From NCBI GenBank assembly GCA_964565935.1, contig CAZMGW010000060.1:1-7104 (forward strand): 7,104 nt of DNA. Direction: 5' to 3'. The notes under the pieces are model-generated. The model was not told where the DNA came from, ran no database searches, and was given only the letters and a program-made list of their open reading frames with translations. The stretch's first letter is position 1. Every line of letters starts with the position of its first letter. A program made the translations under genes and the position numbers. The stretch is from JBAXAM01 sp964565935. GTDB lineage: Bacteria; Pseudomonadota; Gammaproteobacteria; UBA9339. This document shows, one piece after another, positions 1 through 5,451 of the stretch.

Positions 1-24
1 CTACGTTCTGCTGAAAATCGTCAG

Positions 25-75
25 CTACCGCGGACTACTAACCTTCGCTTCGCTTTCCAGGGTTAGCAGCGGTAG
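25..75. repeat. Imperfect palindrome within a broken transposase gene
   Basis: Two arms, about 25-43 and 61-75, are imperfect reverse complements. The outer halves CTACCGC (25-31) and GCGGTAG (69-75) match exactly, as do the inner halves CTAACC (38-43) and GGTTAG (61-66). A few unpaired bases lie between them, and the loop is a pyrimidine-rich TTCGCTTCGC-type stretch. The transposase reading frame at 63-212 runs into the right arm and stops inside it. This suggests a small palindromic element that inserted into the transposase, or a recombination junction. Dispersed palindromic elements of this kind are known in intracellular bacteria, but I cannot assign this one to a named family. Confidence 0.45.
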
Positions 76-212
76 TTGTTGTCTTTTTCCACATCCCTCA
101 GTTGGCTTTGTACTCCCTCAAACTTCCATAGATCAGAGAATCTACGGTACATATGATCTGTCGGCACTAAATCTTCCAAGCTAACCATTACTATTTGTTT
201 TGACATATTCAT
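63..212 (-). pseudogene. Transposase N-terminal fragment (DUF772/IS5-IS1182 type)
   Basis: Reading the minus strand from an ATG at 210-212 gives 49 codons before a TAA at 63-65. The stretch VSLEDLVPTDHMYRRFSDLW is typical of the N-terminal domain (DUF772/InsH-like) of IS1182- and IS5-type DDE transposases. In that family the residues after the NNY near the end would normally continue as NYKGYG and lead into several hundred residues of catalytic domain. Here the frame stops three residues after the NN pair, inside a palindrome. No DDE residues are present, so the product cannot be an active transposase. The start codon has only a weak ribosome binding site. The exact IS family is uncertain; a transposase N-terminus is fairly sure. 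Confidence 0.6.
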
Positions 213-229
213 TAGTCCAATAGTCGTTA

Positions 230-253
230 AAAACCCTATTATAATAGGGTTTT
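230..253. terminator. Perfect 24-bp palindrome, probable bidirectional terminator
   Basis: The 24 bases are exactly self-complementary: AAAACCCTAT, a central TTAT turn, then ATAGGGTTTT. On the minus strand the stem is followed by five T residues, and on the plus strand by four. It lies about 44 bases beyond the stop of the minus-strand ORF at 297-431 and just before the start of the minus-strand transposase fragment. This fits a rho-independent terminator for the upstream gene, or insulation of the transposase from outside transcription. An IS-end role is also possible. Confidence 0.5.
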
Positions 254-296
254 GCTTGATTTTGTACTAATAAATTACGCAAATTTAAACTTTATT

Positions 297-431
297 TTAT
301 GTTCGGAATACAACAGGCCCTTTATAAGATTTGCCAAAATAGCGTAATAATTCTAGGACTTTTGCGGGAGTGGGTGCTCCATTGTTATCCAAAGTGAGCC
401 AAATGTAGTGGGCGGCCCAAGTTAAAAACAT
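297..431 (-). pseudogene. Short ORF, probable 3' remnant of a lost gene
   Basis: The minus strand encodes 44 residues from ATG (429-431) to TAA (297-299), with an in-frame stop immediately upstream of the ATG. The sequence includes LDNNGAPTPAKVLELLRYFG and ends YKGPVVFRT. It has a balanced, protein-like composition with an amphipathic helix and a short strand at the end, unlike the low-complexity AT-rich translations around it. A terminator-like palindrome follows it by about 44 bases. I do not recognise the family; it may be the C-terminus of a larger protein, perhaps another transposase, whose 5' part is gone. No ribosome binding site is visible before the ATG, so expression as a small protein is doubtful. 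Confidence 0.35.
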
Positions 432-893
432 TTATAAATCAAGCAATTACTGATCAAGCAAACAGTTTTAATCATCTGCTCTATTTATTTGGTTTCTTGT
501 TTGTTGGTATTTATTCTGATTTGTATATAGGACTAATTTGACTAGGTTGGTTTGTTAGAGGCCGTCAATTTTTAGTCCAAATTTGAATTAGCCAAAACTA
601 ATATAGTAATTGATATTACGTGAATTCAACTCATTTATACCCCATTGTAGTACTCAATCCAGCGCCCCAATTTACCAATAAAATCTTGCGGACTATGCCT
701 TCATTGATCCAATCAATTTTTTTGTTAAGATTCTTATGTTAAACTATATCAGCAATCAAAAATGCAATATGTGATGTCCTCATACATGGTAATTATGTGG
801 TTATGGGTATGTAGAGTAAAATAGCGACCATGGGGCTTTGCTTTGGGCATGCCAGGACAGCGGGATATTAAGAGGCCTGATTAATTATAAAAT
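432..893. other. Gene-poor decayed intergenic stretch
   Basis: I see no intact gene here. There is an imperfect 9-base direct repeat ATCAAGCAA at 438-446 and 453-461, a plus-strand open stretch (398-541) with hydrophobic translation and no start codon, and a 21-codon minus-strand scrap (635-700) ending IEYYNGV that faintly recalls the C-terminus of an IS3/IS481 integrase. The 5' leader of the large repeat gene occupies the right end. A possible but weak promoter is TTGGGC (843-848) with TATTAA (866-871), 17 bases apart; a TATAAA (886-891) lies too close to the ribosome binding site to be a likely -10. Confidence 0.4.
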
Positions 894-898
894 AGGGG
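894..898 (+). promoter_or_regulatory. Ribosome binding site of the repeat gene
   Basis: AGGGG ends six bases before the ATG at 905. An in-frame TAA at 899-901 lies between this site and the ATG, so 905 is the first possible start and the N-terminus cannot extend further upstream. Confidence 0.65.
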
Positions 899-904
899 TA
901 AATT

Positions 905-3856
905 ATGCCACGAGGACCGGGTTTAAGAGCCATACTCGCAGCAGCAAAAGAGCTGGGAGTGTTGCTAATAAAAGACAGGCCAAAATTTAAAGCACTTACC
1001 TCTGTGGGAGCAAGGGCGGCATACAGAAAGGGGGCCACCGTTGCAGATTTAGGGGCATTGTATGACAACGACGGGGCGGCTCTTAAAGCTTTTACTTCTG
1101 ATAAAGCACGAATTGCATATCGCGAAGGGAAAGCCTCATTTGTAGATTTGAGGGATTTGTATAATAAACCTGAGATGTTTTGGCACAAGAAGCCATTTCA
1201 CGATGAAATTGATATCCTTATTTCTGATAATGCGCGAATTTTATACCGCGAAGGCAAAGCCACTTTTACCGAGCTTAAGAATTTATATGAGAGTTATCCA
1301 GTCGAGAACAGAGGGCCATTCCGGGATATGATTAAAGCGCTCTCTTCTCCTGAAGCACAAATTATATACCGCGACGGTAAAGCCACTTTTGCTGACTTAA
1401 AAGGTTTGTATGTTCAAGACCCCCCGGCACAATTTAAAGCTCTTACTTCTCCTGAAGCACAAGAAATATACCACGAAGGTAAAGCCACTTTTGCTGACTT
1501 AAAAGGTTTGTATGTTCAAGACCCAGCTCAATTTAAAGCTCTTACCTCTAAAGAAGCGCGAATTTTATACCACGATGGAAAAGCCTCTTTTGCAGAATTG
1601 AAAGCTTTGTATGATGCTGATAAGACTCCGAACAAGAGTAAATTTGGGTGGAGAGTAGAAGCTCTTTCTTCTCCGGAAGCGCAAACCGTATATCAATTCG
1701 GCAATCTTTCGTTTGCGGATCTGAAGGCATGGTTTGATGCTGATGAAACCCATCTCCGTGCGGAATTTTACGATAAGATTGCGGCGCTTGCTTCTCCGGA
1801 GGCGAGAATTATATATGAACAAGGCAAAGGGTCCGTCGCGGCGTTGAAAGCCATGTGGGAGGCCGATTGGGGCTCAAAAAGTAAAGACCGATTTAAAGCT
1901 GAAATTACAGCGCTTTCTTCTGTTGCAGCACAGGCCTTATACGGGGTTGGAGTTTCTTTTGAACAGTTGAAGGGTTTGTACGAAGCAAAAGTTAGCCCCC
2001 AAGATTTGAGGGATTTGTGCTTGGACGATGAAGGCCAAGTGGCTGATAGAGAGCAGTTTGATGCTCTTACTTCTGATGTGGCGCGGATTATATATAGCAA
2101 AGGACGAGAAACCATTGCAACGTTGAAGAACTTGTATGAGGCCAAGGGTAAAGATCAATTTCGGGTTGAAATTAAAAACCTTTCTTCTGCTGAGGTGCCG
2201 GTCTCGCACAGCGCGGGAGGTTTTTTTGAGCCTCCTAAGGCTTTATCTGAGGTCGGGATCCCCTCGTACTTGAAGGGGCTGAATGATGTTGATAAGAGCC
2301 TGTTTCAGAAGCTATATAACACTCTAGGAGCAAGAGAATTTTTTTCTTCTGTTGATACGCAAGCTTTATATAAGGCTGGGGTTTCCCTTGAACAGCTCGG
2401 GGTTTTATACAAGGCCGGAGCTAAACCCGAAGAGGTGATAAGCTGGTATAAAGCTGATAAAAGCAGGAACAGGGCCCAATTTAAGTCCGAAATTGAAGCC
2501 CTTACATCCGATGATGCGCAAGCTTTATACAATGCTAAAATTTCCTTTGAACAGCTGAGGGTTTTGTACAAGGCTGGGGCTAGTCCCGCGGAGGTGAGGG
2601 ATTTGTATAAGGATCTCCTGACTTGGGAAAAGCAAAAAGGACAGGCTGAAATTGCAGCCCTTGCTTCTCCCGAAGCACAAGCCCTATATGGTGTTGGAGT
2701 TTCTTTTAAACAACTGAAGATTTTATACGACGCTAAAGCAACGCCGGAAACCATGAAGAATTTTTATGATCAAAATAAGGAGCAATTTACAGCCCTTGTT
2801 TCTGATGAGGCACAAGCTTTATATGCGGCTAGAGTTTCCTTCGGGCAGCTGAGGGTTTTGTACGAAGCTGGAGCGCGGCCTGCAGATTTTAAGACTTTGC
2901 GTGACCGTAACTTTGTAATTAATGCTCTTTCTTCTATTGAAGCACAAGATTTATATGATGCTGGAGTTACCTTTGAGCAGTTGAGGGTTTTGTACGAAGC
3001 CGGGGCGTTTCCTAAAGAGCTGAAAGGTTGTTATGGGGTCAGTACATTTGGAGAAAATATAAGTGTGGGCAAGGAGCAATTCCTGGCTGAAATTAAAGCC
3101 CTTTCTTCTACTGAAGCGCAAATTGCATATCGCAAAGGAAAAGCCTTGTTTGTAGACTTGCGGCTTTTGTATGATTTACACAGGGATCAATTTAATGCCA
3201 TTACTTCTGATGATGCGCGCGTTTTATACGAGGTTGGGGTCTCCTTTAAACAATTGAAGATTTTATACGAAGTTGGAGCTCCACCCGCAGAGTTGAATAC
3301 CATGTATGTGGCTGATTTGATCTCCAATAAGACCAAAGTTGCTAATGAAATTGTAGCCCTTACTTCTGACGATGCACAAGCTTTATACAAAGCTGGGGCC
3401 CCCTTTAAACAATTGAAAACTTTGTACGAATCTGGCGTTTCCCCTGCAGATTTGAATACCATGTATGCGGCTGATTTGATCTCCAATAAGACCAAAGTTG
3501 CTAATGAAATTGCAGCCATTACTTCTGCTGATGGGCAAGTTTTATACAAGGCTGGCGTTTCCTTTAAACAACTGAGGGTTTTGTATGAAGCCAATGTTCC
3601 TTTTGCAGGGTTGAGTGCTTTATATAAAACTGATATTAAAAAATTTAAAGCGCTTATTTCTGAGGAGGCGGTAAAAGCGTATAAAGCAGGGGAGAGCTTT
3701 GAAACATTGAGTAATAGATATGATCCTGATAAGGGGCTGCAGCCAGAAACTATAAGAGAAAACAAGGGATTTCTTCAATGGATTATGAAGGCCCAAAGAA
3801 AAATTGGTAAAAATCGCCAACAGGCAGCCCAGGAAGAGCGGCGTAGAGGGCTTTAA
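905..3856 (+). CDS. Large tandem helical-repeat protein, family unknown
   Basis: The 983-residue product is almost all repeats. After a short N-terminal helix (residues 1-27), about 21 units run from residue 28 to about 946. Each opens with a motif like FKALTSPEAQ, then LY or IY, then a second helix such as GVSFEQLKxLYEA. Short units (33-42 residues, with GKATFxDLKxLY) dominate residues 28-333. Longer units (44-60 residues, with an extra helix like AGASPAELxxLY) dominate the second half. The unit starting at residue 423 is badly decayed, with prolines in helix positions, but stays in frame. The tail after about 946 is very basic and ends QEERRRGL. There is no signal peptide, membrane segment, cysteine cluster or visible catalytic motif. 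The Ser/Thr helix caps and Leu-Tyr ends suggest an alpha-solenoid, which usually binds protein or nucleic acid; that role is inferred. It resembles TPR, Sel1 and ankyrin proteins only in being repetitive. A clear ribosome binding site and an intact frame argue that it is expressed. The flanking transposase relics suggest acquired DNA. Confidence 0.8.
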   Translation: MPRGPGLRAILAAAKELGVLLIKDRPKFKALTSVGARAAYRKGATVADLGALYDNDGAALKAFTSDKARIAYREGKASFVDLRDLYNKPEMFWHKKPFHDEIDILISDNARILYREGKATFTELKNLYESYPVENRGPFRDMIKALSSPEAQIIYRDGKATFADLKGLYVQDPPAQFKALTSPEAQEIYHEGKATFADLKGLYVQDPAQFKALTSKEARILYHDGKASFAELKALYDADKTPNKSKFGWRVEALSSPEAQTVYQFGNLSFADLKAWFDADETHLRAEFYDKIAALASPEARIIYEQGKGSVAALKAMWEADWGSKSKDRFKAEITALSSVAAQALYGVGVSFEQLKGLYEAKVSPQDLRDLCLDDEGQVADREQFDALTSDVARIIYSKGRETIATLKNLYEAKGKDQFRVEIKNLSSAEVPVSHSAGGFFEPPKALSEVGIPSYLKGLNDVDKSLFQKLYNTLGAREFFSSVDTQALYKAGVSLEQLGVLYKAGAKPEEVISWYKADKSRNRAQFKSEIEALTSDDAQALYNAKISFEQLRVLYKAGASPAEVRDLYKDLLTWEKQKGQAEIAALASPEAQALYGVGVSFKQLKILYDAKATPETMKNFYDQNKEQFTALVSDEAQALYAARVSFGQLRVLYEAGARPADFKTLRDRNFVINALSSIEAQDLYDAGVTFEQLRVLYEAGAFPKELKGCYGVSTFGENISVGKEQFLAEIKALSSTEAQIAYRKGKALFVDLRLLYDLHRDQFNAITSDDARVLYEVGVSFKQLKILYEVGAPPAELNTMYVADLISNKTKVANEIVALTSDDAQALYKAGAPFKQLKTLYESGVSPADLNTMYAADLISNKTKVANEIAAITSADGQVLYKAGVSFKQLRVLYEANVPFAGLSALYKTDIKKFKALISEEAVKAYKAGESFETLSNRYDPDKGLQPETIRENKGFLQWIMKAQRKIGKNRQQAAQEERRRGL
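1376..1524 (+). repeat. Near-identical DNA of adjacent repeats 4 and 5
   Basis: A 47-base segment at 1376-1422 recurs without change at 1478-1524, an offset of 102 bases (34 codons). It encodes GKATFADLKGLYVQDP in both copies. Most other neighbouring units differ at many bases, so this pair points to a recent duplication or to gene conversion between units. Confidence 0.75.
3293..3517 (+). repeat. Near-identical DNA of adjacent repeats 18 and 19
   Basis: Bases 3293-3358 and 3452-3517 match at all but two of 66 positions, an offset of 159 bases (53 codons). Both copies encode the linker ADLISNKTKVANE, which appears nowhere else in the protein, so the linker was duplicated with its unit. The helices of these two units are less alike than the linker. 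Confidence 0.75.
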
Positions 3857-3891
3857 TTACATACTTCTGACCAAAGTGGTTTAAATTAAAA

Positions 3892-3933
3892 ATTCAGGGC
3901 CATCGCATTTACGTTACTTAGTCGCCCCTGAAT
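3892..3933. repeat. Inverted repeat, possible IS end
   Basis: ATTCAGGG (3892-3899) and CCCTGAAT (3926-3933) pair across a 26-base interval. It lies 40 bases past the stop of the IS5-type transposase fragment and 35 bases past the stop of the repeat gene. The position suits the terminal inverted repeat or subterminal hairpin of the IS remnant, or a terminator of the repeat gene, although no T-run follows. The matching opposite IS end is not in the window. Confidence 0.35.
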
Positions 3934-3972
3934 AATCTATTTTCTGATATCAAATTATAACCGCTTGCCCTG

Positions 3973-4368
3973 CTATTCAATAGCAAAACTAAAAGCGATC
4001 AAATGTGTGGCAAAATATTCATACAACCCCCAAAATATTTTGAGCCAAAAAAGCCTTAGCTTTCTTAGAATGATCCGTAAATCATGACCAATTCCACAAG
4101 GCAATGCATTTACCTTGTCACCAACACTTCCTTTCAAATAATTCCTGCTAAGCAAACCATCAGATTTCATGTGTTCAATAACAGGTTCAATCGCACTTCT
4201 ACTTTCCATGTCTTTGCGTAATGCGCGAGTTTTTAATGCACTCTTGCTTCTTGTTACGTGAACCTCACACAGCTTTTCGTCATTTCCGCGATAACCCAAA
4301 TCAACGTAACAATCGTCTGGTCTAGTTCCAGTGAGGGTTTCTACCTGGTTTAGTGCCCCACTTAGCGA
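3973..4368 (-). pseudogene. IS5-family transposase, C-terminal fragment
   Basis: The minus strand is open from about 4398 to a TAG at 3973-3975. From about 4368 onward the translation matches the C-terminal third of an IS5-family DDE transposase. SLSGALNQVETLTG is followed by YVDLGYRGND, which carries the second catalytic Asp. Then come RSAIEPVIEHMKSD with the catalytic Glu, NYLKGSVGDKVNA, and the closing HDLRIILRKLRLF. The N-terminal domain and the first catalytic Asp are missing, so the element is dead. The residues encoded at 4369-4398 no longer fit the family (YDGH is expected just before SLSG), which puts the break at about 4366-4371. It differs in type from the transposase start at 63-212, so these are probably two separate relics. 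Confidence 0.8.
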
Positions 4369-4711
4369 ACGTATAGAAGAAGAATTTGTTCGCTTCAAAA
4401 ACCCATACGTTTTAGATAGTTCTGACTTTACAAATCTTTCTGGGGCGTCACTAAGATTTCTAAAACTCTTAGAGAATCATCCTCCTGTGCTCTCTGTTGA
4501 TGGGATAACAGGTAGAAGTTTCACGAAGAAGCTTGCGCTTTATGACCATGCAAATCCCCAAAATCCATGGTTAATTATTGATGAAGGAGTAAATAAGCAA
4601 GACTACTCATGGATGTTTACAGGACCTTTTAAACCAGCTGGCTCTACACACTTTATAGCAGTAGACCTAGAGAAATTAGCGGCCGTGAGAGAGTTAGATC
4701 CTGTTAACTGA
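4369..4711 (+). pseudogene. 3' fragment of an unrecognised gene, joined to the IS relic
   Basis: A plus-strand frame ends at TAA... context: the stop is TGA at 4709-4711. The frame could be read from a GTG at 4331, but its first dozen codons are merely the antisense of the transposase. The genuine part begins at about 4369, with ERIEEEFVRFKNPYVLDSSD, and ends HFIAVDLEKLAAVRELDPVN. The roughly 113 residues are soluble in character, with a mixed strand and helix pattern and several Trp and Tyr residues (NPWLIID, YSWMFTG). I do not recognise the family. The N-terminal part of the gene is absent: the sequence left of the IS relic is the repeat gene, not a continuation. This is therefore a deletion or rearrangement remnant rather than a simple insertion. 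No ribosome binding site precedes the GTG, so translation is unlikely. Confidence 0.55.
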
Positions 4712-4746
4712 TTTTGCTTTGTTGATTAACCCCGCTTTTGTTAAAT

Positions 4747-4790
4747 ACATCAGTTACCCTACGCCAAATCGCTGGGTGACTGATGTTTTA
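4747..4790 (+). terminator. Stem-loop terminator after the gene fragment
   Basis: ACATCAGTTACCC (4747-4759) pairs with GGGTGACTGATGT (4774-4786), 13 pairs including one G-T, around a 14-base loop, followed by TTTTA. It lies 36 bases beyond the stop of the truncated plus-strand gene, so it is probably that gene's original rho-independent terminator. The T-run is short. Confidence 0.55.
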
Positions 4791-4827
4791 TGATTCGTAG
4801 CAACCCTCTCCTGCATTCCTTTAAGTT

Positions 4828-4858
4828 ATTAGCAACCCTAAAACGTATCATTGCTAAT
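4828..4858. repeat. Small inverted repeat and direct repeats upstream of rppH
   Basis: ATTAGCAA (4828-4835) and TTGCTAAT (4851-4858) are exact reverse complements with a 15-base gap. TAGCAACCCT occurs at 4798-4807 and again at 4830-4839. The inverted repeat could be a weak hairpin or an operator-like dyad about 85 bases before the rppH -10. There is no further evidence for function. Confidence 0.25.
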
Positions 4859-4941
4859 CACGCTCTTTTATGAAAAAATGCCTTAAGAGGTATGGTTTCC
4901 CAATTTAAAATTTGACTGAAAAACTGGGACCGTTTTTTTAA

Positions 4942-4947
4942 TATAAT
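4942..4947 (+). promoter_or_regulatory. Probable -10 element of the rppH-lgt-coaX unit
   Basis: A consensus TATAAT ends 12 bases before the rppH ATG. No good -35 lies at the usual 16-18 base distance; TTGACT at 4912-4917 is 24 bases upstream, too far for a standard sigma-70 pairing. Transcription would start at about 4953-4955, leaving a leader of only some 5-7 bases. Confidence 0.5.
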
Positions 4948-4959
4948 CCATAATTTATC

Positions 4960-5451
4960 ATGCTCGACAAAGAAGGTTATCGCTTAAATGTTGGTATTGT
5001 TTTGGCGAATAAAAGTGGCAAATTATTTTGGGGAAAGCGCATCAAATCTCAAGGATGGCAGTTTCCTCAGGGTGGTGTACACCCATACGAAACCTTAGAA
5101 GAGACCATGTATCGTGAATTAGATGAGGAGGTGGGGTTGGCAAAAAAAGATGTAAAAATTTTAGCCATAACCAAACGCTGGTTGCGTTATAAATTGCCGA
5201 CACATATGCGCCGTAATCTTCAAACCCCCGTGTGCATTGGGCAGAAACAAAAATGGTTTTTATTGCTCTTAACGAGCGGCGACAATAAGATCCGCCTTGA
5301 TGCGAGTGAAAAGCCAGAATTTAATAATTGGGACTGGGTGGAGTATTGGGAACCGCTAAAACATGTGATTTATTTTAAACGCAATATTTATAGCAAAGTG
5401 TTGATTGAATTTGAACCTGTTATAGCTAACCTAAAGGCTAAACGATCATAA
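4960..5451 (+). CDS. rppH: RNA pyrophosphohydrolase RppH (Nudix)
   Basis: RppH removes pyrophosphate from the 5' triphosphate end of primary transcripts in the cytoplasm, which exposes mRNA to decay that begins at the 5' end. The 163-residue product opens DKEGYRLNVGIVLANKSGKL, as the family does. The complete Nudix box lies at residues 38-60 (Gly38, Glu44, then REL at 52-54, Glu56, Glu57 and Gly59), and the glutamates bind the metal. Other RppH hallmarks follow: WQFPQGG (33-39), RWLRYKLP (73-80), and PVCIGQKQKWFLLLL (90-104). The E. coli protein is slightly longer (176), mainly by a basic C-terminal tail that is lacking here. The start at 4960 matches the family N-terminus. No Shine-Dalgarno sequence is visible before it, and a TATAAT lies only 12 bases upstream. 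The lgt start codon follows the stop directly. Confidence 0.95.
   Translation: MLDKEGYRLNVGIVLANKSGKLFWGKRIKSQGWQFPQGGVHPYETLEETMYRELDEEVGLAKKDVKILAITKRWLRYKLPTHMRRNLQTPVCIGQKQKWFLLLLTSGDNKIRLDASEKPEFNNWDWVEYWEPLKHVIYFKRNIYSKVLIEFEPVIANLKAKRS

Noticed and set aside
868..1188. Minus-strand ORF of 106 codons over the start of the repeat gene
   Set aside because: It is the antisense of the repeat gene. It has no ribosome binding site, and its Ser/Leu-rich translation simply mirrors the periodic codons.
1768..2145. Minus-strand ORF of 125 codons
   Set aside because: Antisense shadow of the repeats. Its own repeated pattern (SYK.F.CSKETPTPYKA) is produced by the sense repeats.
2305..2754. Minus-strand ORF of 149 codons with internal repeats
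   Set aside because: Same cause: recurring sense codons lack TTA, CTA and TCA in that register, so the antisense frame stays open.
3187..3765. Minus-strand ORF of 192 codons with internal repeats
   Set aside because: The longest antisense shadow. It has no initiation signal, and the sense gene has a clear ribosome binding site and coherent helix pattern.
905..3856. TAL-effector-like DNA-binding repeats
   Set aside because: Units vary from 33 to 60 residues and lack a paired hypervariable position at a fixed place or the typical GGxQAL core.
905..3856. CRISPR array
   Set aside because: The repetition is at the protein level, with three-base periodicity, unequal units and an intact reading frame. 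There are no identical repeats with unique spacers.
4331..4368. Authentic N-terminus MRVSTWFSAPLS for the truncated gene
   Set aside because: These codons are the exact antisense of conserved transposase sequence (ALNQVETLTG), so the GTG start is a by-product of the junction.
4775..4850. Minus-strand frame of about 28 codons (CRRGLLRIIKH)
   Set aside because: It is short, overlaps the terminator hairpin, has no start signals and resembles no family I know.
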